Of a stretch of 64,000 bases of DNA, positions 46,477 through 53,941 are shown one piece after another. The translations under genes and the position numbers were made by a program. The notes below the pieces were generated by a model, which made no database searches, was not told the origin of the DNA, and saw only the letters and a program-made list of their open reading frames with translations. The stretch lies in the NCBI RefSeq assembly GCF_040500525.1, contig NZ_CP159405.1:248001-312000 (forward strand), given 5' to 3'. The stretch comes from Azospirillum formosense. Its GTDB lineage: Bacteria > Pseudomonadota > Alphaproteobacteria > Azospirillales > Azospirillaceae. Position 1 is the stretch's first letter. Every line of letters begins with the position of its first letter.

Positions 46477-46516
46477 GAAAAGGGCCGCGCCGGGGATGCC
46501 GGCGCGGCCCTTTTTC
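46477..46516. terminator. bidirectional intrinsic terminator
   Basis: GGGCCGCGCCGG (46482-46493) pairs with CCGGCGCGGCCC (46499-46510), with A-run before and T-run after. It ends both the aldo/keto reductase gene (plus) and the dctM operon (minus), which converge here. Confidence 0.9.
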
Positions 46517-46531
46517 GTGACCCTGCGTGCC

Positions 46532-47815
46532 TCAGCGCATCAAGAGATGGGGAAGCCAGAGGGAGAAGGCCGGGACATAGGTGACGAGGAGGAGGGTGAC
46601 GAAGAGGGCACCGTAGAAGGGGAGGATGGAGCGCATAACCTGGCCGACCGAGATCTCGCCGATGGCGCAGCCGATGAACTGGGTGGTGCCGACCGGCGGG
46701 GTGTTGAGACCGAGCGCGCAGTTGATCAGCATGACGATGCCGAACTGCACCGGGTCCATGCCGTACTGCATGGCGATGGGCAGGAAGATCGGCGTGCAGA
46801 TCAGGATCGTGCTCGCCATGTCCATGAAGGTGCCGAGCAGGAACAGGATGATGTTGATCAGCAGGAAGATGACCAGCGGGTTGGTCGAGATGCCGGCCAT
46901 CAGCTCGCCGGTGATCTCGGCCACCTGATACAGCCCCATGATGTACTGGAACATCGTCGAGACGCCGATCAGCAGCAGGACCACGCCGGTCGTCTTGACC
47001 GTCTTGGCGGCGGCCGCCAGGAAATGGTCCCAGGTCAGCGTGCGGTAGACGAAGGTGGTGAGCAGCAGCGCGTAGATCACCGCGATGGAGGCGGACTCGG
47101 TGGCGGTGAAGACGCCCGACGTGATGCCGGCCAGGATGATCACGACGATGAGCAGGCCGGGGGCGGCGGCGGCGAAGGAGCGGCCCAGGATCGACCAGCC
47201 CGGGAAGGTGCCGGGGGGATAGCCGCGCTTGACCGCGACGTAGTAGGCCGCACCCAGGTTGCAGACCATCAGCAGCAGGGCCGGGACGATGCCCGCGGCG
47301 ATCAGCGCGCCGATGGAGGCTTTGCCGCCGGCGGCCAGGGCGTAGATGATCATGTTGTGGCTGGTCGGCATCAGCGCGCCGACCAGGGCGGCGTGGGTGG
47401 TGACGTTGACGGCGTAGTCGGCGTGGTAGCCCTCGCGCTTCATCATCGGGATCATCACCGCACCCATGGCCGAGACGTCGGCGACGGGGGAGCCGGCGAC
47501 GCCGCCGAAGAGGGTGCAGGCGACGACGTTGGACATGCCCAGGCCGCCGCGGATGTGGCCGACCATGTTCTTGGCGGTGGCGACGATCTTGTCGGCGACG
47601 CCGCCGTGGAGCATCAGTTCGCCGGAGAAGACGAAGAAGGGGATGGCGAGGAAGGAGAAGACGTTCATGCCGGACATCATCTGCTGGAAGATGACGGCGA
47701 CGGGGAGGCCCTCGTAGAGGATGGTGCACAGCGCCGACAGGCCGATGGCGAAGGCGACCGGGATGCCCAAGACGAGGAAGCCGAAGAAGGTGACGGCGAG
47801 AATGGTCAGTTCCAT
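46532..47815 (-). CDS. dctM: TRAP transporter large permease DctM
   Basis: A 427-aa protein with about twelve membrane helices and TRAP-large-subunit features: FFVFSGELMLHGGVADKIV, GMSNVVACTLFGGVAGSPVADVSAMG, PTSHNMIIYALAAGGKAS and NTPPVGTTQFIGCAIG. With DctQ and DctP it imports an organic acid using the sodium gradient. The operon context (kduD, kdgF) points to uronates or unsaturated uronates. Its start overlaps the dctQ end by 10 bases. It is the last gene of the operon. Confidence 0.95.
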   Translation of the reverse strand: MELTILAVTFFGFLVLGIPVAFAIGLSALCTILYEGLPVAVIFQQMMSGMNVFSFLAIPFFVFSGELMLHGGVADKIVATAKNMVGHIRGGLGMSNVVACTLFGGVAGSPVADVSAMGAVMIPMMKREGYHADYAVNVTTHAALVGALMPTSHNMIIYALAAGGKASIGALIAAGIVPALLLMVCNLGAAYYVAVKRGYPPGTFPGWSILGRSFAAAAPGLLIVVIILAGITSGVFTATESASIAVIYALLLTTFVYRTLTWDHFLAAAAKTVKTTGVVLLLIGVSTMFQYIMGLYQVAEITGELMAGISTNPLVIFLLINIILFLLGTFMDMASTILICTPIFLPIAMQYGMDPVQFGIVMLINCALGLNTPPVGTTQFIGCAIGEISVGQVMRSILPFYGALFVTLLLVTYVPAFSLWLPHLLMR

Positions 47816-48345
47816 GACGGCGCGACCTCCTCGCCGCGGATGATGGCGACGATGTGCTCGATGGAGAAGAGCACGATCAGGACGCCGGAGAGCACGAGCG
47901 GGATGTAGCGGACGGCTTCGGAGACGTGCAGGTTGGGGATGTAGTAGGGGGCGACGGAGGTGCCGAGGAGCCAGCCGTTGTAGGCCATGCAGGCGCCAAA
48001 GACGCCGACGAGGGCGTAGATGACGATCTCGACCTTGCGGCGGATGGCGTCGGGCAGCATGACGAGGAAGGATTCCAGGCCGATGTGGCCGGCGTCGCGC
48101 ACCCCGACGGCGGCGCCGATGAGGGTGACGTAGAGGACCAGCACGATGGCCAGGCTCTCCGCCCAGGTCGGCGAGTTGTTCAGCACGTAGCGGCCGAAGA
48201 CCTGATAGAACACCACACCGACGATGGCCATCAGGCCGACCATCGCCACGCACATCCCCGACCGCGCCAGCCGCGCGTTCACCCGCGTCAGCAGGCCCGC
48301 GCTCTGCGGGGGGCTGTGATCCATTGCTTGCAGCTCGACATCCAT
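47806..48345 (-). CDS. dctQ: TRAP transporter small permease DctQ
   Basis: A 179-aa protein with four membrane helices and the TRAP small-subunit motif FYQVFGRYVLNNSPTWAESLA. GAAVGVRDAGHIGLESF is also typical. It connects DctM to the binding protein system. The start may be 48345 or the Met at 48324. Confidence 0.92.
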   Translation of the reverse strand: MDVELQAMDHSPPQSAGLLTRVNARLARSGMCVAMVGLMAIVGVVFYQVFGRYVLNNSPTWAESLAIVLVLYVTLIGAAVGVRDAGHIGLESFLVMLPDAIRRKVEIVIYALVGVFGACMAYNGWLLGTSVAPYYIPNLHVSEAVRYIPLVLSGVLIVLFSIEHIVAIIRGEEVAPSWN

Positions 48346-48366
48346 GCCGCCGGCTCCCCTCGAATG

Positions 48367-48408
48367 ACGCGGCGCCGCCCTTCGGTCTGCCGAAGGGAAG
48401 CGCCGCGT
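48367..48408 (-). promoter_or_regulatory. intercistronic hairpin between dctP and dctQ
   Basis: ACGCGGCGC (48367-48375) pairs with GCGCCGCGT (48400-48408), and CCTTCGG/CCGAAGG pairs inside. No T-run follows. Such hairpins often protect the upstream binding-protein message and lower expression of the permease genes. Confidence 0.5.
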
Positions 48409-48418
48409 TCGACTGTTC

Positions 48419-49408
48419 TTACTTCGTGTCCTGGATGCGCTTCACGAGGCCGTCCAGCTTCGGCGTGCTCGCGAACTGCTTGTAGACGGGAGCCATCGCG
48501 TCGATGAACTCCTGCTTGTTCGTGACCTCGACGATCTGGGCGCCGGCCTTCAGGACCACGTCCTTGGACTTCTGCTCACGCTCGTCCCACAGCTTGCGCA
48601 TGTAGGGGACGGAGTCCTTGGCGGCCTTGCGGATGGCGGCCTGGTCGTCCTTGGACAGGCGGTCCCACGACACCTTGGAGAAGACCAGCACTTCCGGCGC
48701 CATCGCGTGCTCGGTCAGGGTGAAGTACTTGGCCGCCTCGAAGTGGCGCGAGGACTCATAGGACGGGTAGTTGTTCTCCGCCGCGTCGACGATGCCGGTC
48801 TTCAGCGCGGTGTAGACCTCGCCGAAGGGCATCGGCGTGGCGTTGGCGCCCAGCGCCTGGATCATGGCGACGAACAGGTCGGACTGCTGGACGCGGATCT
48901 TGGCGCCCTTCATGTCGGCCAGCGTCTTGTAGGGCTTGGCGGCCGAATACATGCTGCGCGAGCCGCTGTCGTAGAAGGCCAGGCCGATCATGCCCTGGCT
49001 TTCCATGGCGGCCAGGATCTCGTCGCCGATCGGGCCGTCCAGGACGGCGCGCATGTGCTCGGTGGAGCGGAAGATGAAGGGCAGGGCCGTCACCATCGTC
49101 TCCGGCACCACGTTGTTCAGCGGAGCGACGTTGATGCGCATCATGTCGAGCCCGCCGATCTTCAGCTGCTCGATGGTGTCCTTCTCGGTGCCGAGCGCGC
49201 CGTTCGGGTAGACCTTCACGCCGAGCTTGCCGCCGGTCCGCTCCTTGAGGAGCTTGTCGACGTACTTCACGGCCTCGACGGTCGGGTAGTCGGCCGGGTG
49301 GATGTCCGCGGAGCGGAAATCGCGGGCCATGACCGGGGTGGCGAGCAGGGTGCAGGCCGCGCAGGCGGCGAGAAGGGCGGCGCGGATACCGCGGGTCGAA
49401 AGATGCAT
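48419..49408 (-). CDS. dctP: TRAP transporter solute-binding protein DctP
   Basis: A 329-aa periplasmic receptor with a signal peptide (cleaved near VMA-RDF). It has the DctP-family core: GALGTEKDTIEQLKIGGLDMMRI, DMKGAKIRVQQSDLFVAM, LGANATPMPFGEVYTALKTGIVDAAENN, with the conserved Arg that binds the ligand carboxylate. It lies in an operon with kduD and kdgF, so uronate or an unsaturated uronate is the likely ligand; galactarate-type diacids are possible. Confidence 0.94.
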   Translation of the reverse strand: MHLSTRGIRAALLAACAACTLLATPVMARDFRSADIHPADYPTVEAVKYVDKLLKERTGGKLGVKVYPNGALGTEKDTIEQLKIGGLDMMRINVAPLNNVVPETMVTALPFIFRSTEHMRAVLDGPIGDEILAAMESQGMIGLAFYDSGSRSMYSAAKPYKTLADMKGAKIRVQQSDLFVAMIQALGANATPMPFGEVYTALKTGIVDAAENNYPSYESSRHFEAAKYFTLTEHAMAPEVLVFSKVSWDRLSKDDQAAIRKAAKDSVPYMRKLWDEREQKSKDVVLKAGAQIVEVTNKQEFIDAMAPVYKQFASTPKLDGLVKRIQDTK

Positions 49409-49519
49409 AGCGTGTCCTCCTGGCGATTGTTCGGCAGCTTCAGGCTGGTTCTTTGGTTTGGACGGTCGGGTCCGGGAGCCGCCCGGCGCGTGTTCCCGCG
49501 CGCCGGTCAGCAGGTGATG

Positions 49520-49858
49520 TCATCCGGCGAGGAAGTCCTCGCGCGGGGGGGTGAAGATGTCGAGCAGAACGCCCGGCTCCAGCGCCACGACGCCGTGCAG
49601 GGCATTGGACGGCACCATGTAGCCGTCGCCGGTGCCGAGCCGCCGGGTGACGCCTTCGATGGTCACGTCGAAGGAGCCCTTCTCGACCACGGCGCACTGG
49701 ACGTGCGGGTGACGGTGCTGCGGCCCGATGGCCCCAGTCTCGAACTCCACGCGCACCATCATCATGGCGTCGTTGTGGCCGAGGATCTTGCGGCGCACCC
49801 CGGCGCCCAGGTCCTGCCACGCCACCGCCTCGTCGATCACGAAAACGTCCGTGCTCAT
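49520..49858 (-). CDS. kdgF: KdgF-type cupin, unsaturated uronate ketonisation
   Basis: A 112-aa single cupin. The metal-binding signature QHRHPHVQCAVVEKGSFDVTIEG, and later HGVVALEPGVLLDIFTPPREDFLAG, match KdgF of pectin and alginate degraders, which speeds the conversion of 4,5-unsaturated monouronates to the linear ketone form. The next step in the classical route is KduI, which is not seen here, then KduD, which is the neighbour. The ATG at 49858 is chosen because homology begins there. A partial ACTAGT palindrome (49873-49878) lies just upstream. Confidence 0.82.
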   Translation of the reverse strand: MSTDVFVIDEAVAWQDLGAGVRRKILGHNDAMMMVRVEFETGAIGPQHRHPHVQCAVVEKGSFDVTIEGVTRRLGTGDGYMVPSNALHGVVALEPGVLLDIFTPPREDFLAG

Positions 49859-49891
49859 CCTCGTCTTCCCTTTACTAGTGCCGGCCACCCG

Positions 49892-50650
49892 TCAGCGGGC
49901 GAGCCAGCCGCCGTCCACCGGCAGGATCGTGCCGTGGACGTAATCGGACGCATCGGAGGCCAGGAACACCGCGGGTCCGCCCATGTCGGCGGGCTCGCTC
50001 CAGCGTCCGGCGGGGATGCGGGCCAGAATTTCGGCGTTGCGGCGCTCGTCGGCGCGCAGCGCGCTGGTGACGCTGGTCGCGACGTAGCCCGGCGCGATGG
50101 CGTTCACGTTGATGCCCTTGCCGGCCCATTCGTTGGCGAGCAGCCGGGTGATCCCGGCGATGCCGCTCTTCGACGCCGCGTAGGAGGGCACGCGGATGCC
50201 GCCCTGGAAGGACAGCATGGAGGCGATGTTGATGATCTTGCCCTTCCGCCCGTTGCCCAGCGCGTAGCGCCCGAAGGCCTGGCATAGGAAGAAGACCGAC
50301 TTCAGGTTCACGTCCAGAACGGCGTCCCAGTCGGCCTCGGTGAAGTCCAGCGGGTCGTCGCGGCGGATCAGCCCGGCGTTGTTGACCAGGATGTCCAGCC
50401 CGCCGAGCGTGCCCACGGCCTCCTCCATCACCGTGGGAATCGGGGCGATGCTGGACAGGTCGGCGGGGATCGCGGCGAAGCGGCGGCCCAGCCCCTCGAC
50501 CAGGGCGCGCGTCTCGTCCGGCGGGGTGCGCCCGGCCACGGCGATGTCGGCGCCGGCCCGCGCCAGGGCGACCGCGATGGCCTGCCCGATGCCGCCGTTG
50601 CCCCCGGTGACCAGGGCGGTCCTGCCGGTGAGGTCGAAGGAGTTGGTCAT
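49892..50650 (-). CDS. kduD: 2-dehydro-3-deoxy-D-gluconate 5-dehydrogenase KduD
   Basis: A 252-aa short-chain dehydrogenase with TGGNGGIG (NAD site), NNAGLIRRDD, and catalytic Ser...YAASK. The stretches KGKIINIASMLSFQGGIRVPSYAASKSG and the C-terminal SDYVHGTILPVDGGWLAR match KduD very closely; they are cited in part. KduD reduces 2,5-diketo-3-deoxygluconate to KDG. The start overlaps the stop of gntR copy 2 as ATGA. As a side role it might serve for the missing uronate reductase, which is speculation. Confidence 0.9.
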   Translation of the reverse strand: MTNSFDLTGRTALVTGGNGGIGQAIAVALARAGADIAVAGRTPPDETRALVEGLGRRFAAIPADLSSIAPIPTVMEEAVGTLGGLDILVNNAGLIRRDDPLDFTEADWDAVLDVNLKSVFFLCQAFGRYALGNGRKGKIINIASMLSFQGGIRVPSYAASKSGIAGITRLLANEWAGKGINVNAIAPGYVATSVTSALRADERRNAEILARIPAGRWSEPADMGGPAVFLASDASDYVHGTILPVDGGWLAR

Positions 50651-51471
50651 GACGGGGTGCTTTCTGTCTTCGTCTTCGACGGGGTGTCCGGCTGCGCGCC
50701 GGAGAAGAAGAAGGGGTTGGCCCCCTGGGTGTTCGGAACGGACTCCAGAAGCGCGCCGAGATGGATCGTCATCAGCCGCTCCGCCTCGGCCGGGTCGCGC
50801 GCCGCGATGGCGTCCACGATGCCGGTGTGCTCGGCCAGCACATGCGGGATGCGGCCCGGCTCCGGCAGGGTCAGGCGGCGGTAGCGGTCCACCTGCATCT
50901 TCACCTGCTGCGCCATGTTCCACAGGCCGGGGAAGCCGGCGATCTCGGAAATCAGGCTGTGGAACGCCTCGTCGGCTTCGTGGAAGCCGTCGAGATCGCC
51001 CGCCGCCATGGTCTCTTGCTGAAGCAGGATGTTGGCCCGCAGCGCTGCGATCTGGCTGCGCGCGGCACGGGCGGCGGCGTAGCGGACCGCGGTGCATTCC
51101 AGCGAGGTGCGGATCACCACCGCTTCGGGCAGGGCGTTCACCGGGATGCGGGCGACGAAGGTGCCGGACTGCGGGAAGATCTCGACCAGCCCGTCGTCGG
51201 CCAGCCGCAGCAGGGCCTCGCGCACCGGGGTGCGGCTGACGCCGAAGGACTCCGCGACGTGCTTCTCCACGATGGGCTCTCCCGGCTTGCGCCGCATGGC
51301 CACGATGTCCCCGCGCAGCGACCGGTAGATCTCCGCGGTGGCCGTCGCGCGGGCGGACAGGCGCGGTTCCTTGGCGGTTCCCACGACGGCTTTGGGCGCT
51401 TTCCCGGGCGCGGTCCCCGAAGCGGTTCCGGGCGGTTGGGCGTCCAGGGCGGGCCTGGAGGTCGAAGCCAT
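50647..51471 (-). CDS. GntR/FadR-type regulator, probable hexuronate repressor (copy 2)
   Basis: A 274-aa paralogue of the protein at 44513: the same winged HTH (IYRSLRGDIVAMRRKPGEPIVEKHVAESFGVSRTPVREALLRL, cited in part) and FCD domain (DEAFHSLISEIAG, AEHTGIVDAI, IHLGALL). The recognition-helix segment FGVSRTPVREALLRLADDGL is nearly identical to YGVSRTPVREAVLRLADEGL of copy 1, so both should read the same operator. It is the first gene of gntR-kduD-kdgF-dctPQM, directly behind site h, which suits autoregulation. The start has GGGAGGA seven bases upstream. Confidence 0.92.
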   Translation of the reverse strand: MASTSRPALDAQPPGTASGTAPGKAPKAVVGTAKEPRLSARATATAEIYRSLRGDIVAMRRKPGEPIVEKHVAESFGVSRTPVREALLRLADDGLVEIFPQSGTFVARIPVNALPEAVVIRTSLECTAVRYAAARAARSQIAALRANILLQQETMAAGDLDGFHEADEAFHSLISEIAGFPGLWNMAQQVKMQVDRYRRLTLPEPGRIPHVLAEHTGIVDAIAARDPAEAERLMTIHLGALLESVPNTQGANPFFFSGAQPDTPSKTKTESTPS

Positions 51472-51536
51472 TGCGGTCCTCCCATATGCCGGCCCGTGCC
51501 CCATCCGGGGCCGTTCCGTGCTGTTCCTTGAGGGAG

Positions 51537-51566
51537 AGCATATTAATATATCAGCGCTCCGCGCAA
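51537..51566 (-). promoter_or_regulatory. shared AT-rich promoter/operator, site h (gntR-kduD-kdgF-dctPQM)
   Basis: On the minus strand TTGCGC (51566-51561), 18 bases, then TATGCT (51542-51537). CATATTAATATA-TCAG on the plus strand (51539-51554) is the palindrome with one mismatch. It lies 65 bases before the first gene of the operon. Confidence 0.65.
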
Positions 51567-51723
51567 GCCGATTTTGAGGAAGGGACGAACATTTTTTCGG
51601 GGGGAGGGGAAACGTCGATGCCGGAGAGTTCCGCCAGCGCGGGCGGCCTCCGAGCGGTCCGGTGTTGCGGCGGGAGCCGGTGTGTGGTTGCGTGGCGCTC
51701 GCCCGGAGATTGCGAGGATATCC

Positions 51724-52569
51724 ATGCCGCATGAGATGCACGAGGCCAATCGCAGGTCTTGGAACGCAGCAACCGTTGCGCACAACAGCCACAAAGGCGA
51801 TCAGGCCGATTTCTTTCGGAAGGGCGGCAGCACGCTTTACGACGAAGAGTTGACTCTGCTTGGTGACATTGCGGGCATGGATCTCCTGCACCTTCAGTGC
51901 AACGCCGGGCAGGACAGTTTGAGTCTCGCGACTCTTGGCGCCAGGGTGACCGGCGTCGACATCTCCGACGAGGCCATCGGTTTCGCCTCCCGGCTTTCCG
52001 ATGAAAGCGGCATTCCCGCCCGCTTCGAGCGCGAGGATCTGTTCGAATGGTTCGAGCGGGCGGCCGGAGACGGGCGGACGTTCGATCGCGTCTTCGCCTC
52101 CTATGGAACCATCTGCTGGCTGTCGAACATCGACACGTGGGCGCGGGGCATCTCTTCGGTGCTCAGGCCGGGGGGACGATTCGTCCTTGTGGAATTCCAT
52201 CCCTACGCCATGGTTTTCAATGAGCAATGGCAGCCGCACTACGATTACTTCCGGTCCGAGCCCATCAGGGAGTCCGGGGTGGGCGATTACGTGGCGGAGT
52301 CGGGCGACGGCTTGGCTCTTGAAGGGTATCAGGCCGGAGTTGAGAACTTCGTCAATCCGCACCCTTGCTTTGAGTTCTACTGGGGGATCGGCGACGTGGT
52401 GTCGGCGCTCATCCGTGCCGGACTGACTCTCGACCGGTTGGTCGAGTATCCTTACTCGAACGGCTGGCGCGGCTTCGAGGGCATGCGTGCGCTTGACGGC
52501 AAGCGCTGGAGGCCGCCGGAGACGATGCCCAGCATCCCTCTCATGTATGGTGTCGCTGCAAGCAAGTGA
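51724..52569 (+). CDS. class I SAM-dependent methyltransferase
   Basis: A 281-aa methyltransferase. The SAM-binding motif reads LLHLQCNAGQDSLSLATLGARVTGVDIS (cited in part), then FDRVFASYGTICWL and LRPGGRFVLVEFHP. The substrate is unknown; this group often acts on small molecules. The third codon positions hold visibly more A and T than in neighbouring genes, suggesting later acquisition or weak codon selection. The start at 51724 follows GAGGAT; the frame extends upstream, but the homology does not. Confidence 0.85.
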   Translation: MPHEMHEANRRSWNAATVAHNSHKGDQADFFRKGGSTLYDEELTLLGDIAGMDLLHLQCNAGQDSLSLATLGARVTGVDISDEAIGFASRLSDESGIPARFEREDLFEWFERAAGDGRTFDRVFASYGTICWLSNIDTWARGISSVLRPGGRFVLVEFHPYAMVFNEQWQPHYDYFRSEPIRESGVGDYVAESGDGLALEGYQAGVENFVNPHPCFEFYWGIGDVVSALIRAGLTLDRLVEYPYSNGWRGFEGMRALDGKRWRPPETMPSIPLMYGVAASK

Positions 52570-52696
52570 CCGAGGCGGCCGCCGCGTCCGATGGGGCGTC
52601 CCACCTTCTGCGCGGTGGCGGGCCGGCCCCGGCGCGGCGACAATTGGGGGTTGCCGGGGCTTCCTGACCCGGCCGGCGGGACCGGGGAGGACAGCC

Positions 52697-53911
52697 GTGA
52701 CCACCCTCTTTCACGACCCCCTGCACGAGGATTTCGGCACCTGGCCCGTCGCCTACATCCCCTATGGCGGGGCCGAGTTCGGCGAGATCAAGGCGGTCGC
52801 CGAGGCCATCGGCGACGGTGACGACGGCGCCTATTACGACGCCTGGACCGCGGCGGGCGACCGGCTGGCGCACGAGGCCGCTCTGGCCAAGGGCCGCAGG
52901 GCGACCGCCCGCGCCCTCTACCTGCGGGCGAGCGCCTTTTACAACGCCTCCTTCCACCCGCTCTACGGCGCGCCCGTCGATTCTCGGCTGATCGCCGCCT
53001 TCCGCAAGGGGACGGCGGCGCTCGACAAGGGACTCTCGCTCGGGCCGCGCCCGGCCATTCCGCTGGCCATTCCGTTCGGCGCGATGGCGCTGCCCGGCCG
53101 CTTCATCCCGGCGGAGGGCTTCGAGACCCGGGTCCGCCCGCTGATCGTCTTCACCAACGGCTATGACGCCACCATCACCGACCTGTATTTCGCGTCGGCG
53201 GTGGCGGCCTCGCGGCGCGGCTATCACAGCTTGCTGTTCGACGGTCCCGGCCAGGGGGCGATGCTCTACGAGCACAACGTGCCGCTGCGGCCGGACTGGG
53301 AGACGGTGATCGCGGCGGTGATCGATTTCGCCGAAACCCTGCCGCTCGTCGATGCGTCGCGCATCGCCCTCAGCGGCTGGAGCCTCGGCGGGCATCTCGC
53401 CCCGCGCGGCGCGTCGGGCGAGCCGCGCATCGCGGCGCTGATCGCCGATCCCGGCACCTGGAGCATCGCCGACGGCTTCCGCGACATCGTGGTTCACAGG
53501 CTCGGCGTCGCACCGGAGGCGGCGGCCGACCTCGGCGCCCTGGACCAAACCGTCATCGACCGCATGGACGCCTTCATCCGCGGCCACCGCCAGCTCAACT
53601 GGAAGGTCGTGCAGCGCGGCTTCTGGGTGCATGGCGTCAGTGATCTGCGTTCCTACCTCGCTGCCGCGGAGTTGTTCACCATGCGGGGGCGGGCGCAGCT
53701 CATCGCCTGCCCCACCCTGGTCACCCAGGCGGAGAACGACGCGCTGTCGGCCGGCGCGGGCGCCTTCTTCGACGCGCTCACTGGCCCGAAGACGCTGATG
53801 CGCTTCACCGCCGCCGAAGGCGCCGACGGGCACTGCGAGATGGGCAACCGCTCCCTCCTGAACCTCCGCGTCCTCGACTGGCTGGATGACCAATTCAAGG
53901 GTGGGAACTGA
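52697..53911 (+). CDS. alpha/beta hydrolase with helical N-terminal extension
   Basis: A 404-aa hydrolase resembling the 2,6-dihydropseudooxynicotine hydrolase/FrsA-like group. A helical N-terminal region (about 1-140) precedes the alpha/beta core with LLFDGPGQGAMLYE (oxyanion region), nucleophile motif LSGWSLGG, and late acid/His candidates TQAENDALS and EGADGHCE. The substrate is unknown. The start is GTG with GGAGG seven bases upstream. It stands between the methyltransferase and the convergent dehydratase gene. Confidence 0.82.
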   Translation: MTTLFHDPLHEDFGTWPVAYIPYGGAEFGEIKAVAEAIGDGDDGAYYDAWTAAGDRLAHEAALAKGRRATARALYLRASAFYNASFHPLYGAPVDSRLIAAFRKGTAALDKGLSLGPRPAIPLAIPFGAMALPGRFIPAEGFETRVRPLIVFTNGYDATITDLYFASAVAASRRGYHSLLFDGPGQGAMLYEHNVPLRPDWETVIAAVIDFAETLPLVDASRIALSGWSLGGHLAPRGASGEPRIAALIADPGTWSIADGFRDIVVHRLGVAPEAAADLGALDQTVIDRMDAFIRGHRQLNWKVVQRGFWVHGVSDLRSYLAAAELFTMRGRAQLIACPTLVTQAENDALSAGAGAFFDALTGPKTLMRFTAAEGADGHCEMGNRSLLNLRVLDWLDDQFKGGN

Positions 53912-53941
53912 CGCGCCTCCGGCCCTCCTTCCGTGCCCAGG

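Noticed and set aside
51592..51616. Third copy of the GACGUUUCC segment upstream of gntR copy 2
   Set aside because: GACGTTTCCCCTCC is present on the minus strand, but there is no promoter of the shared type before it and no terminator after it, so a third small RNA is not supported.
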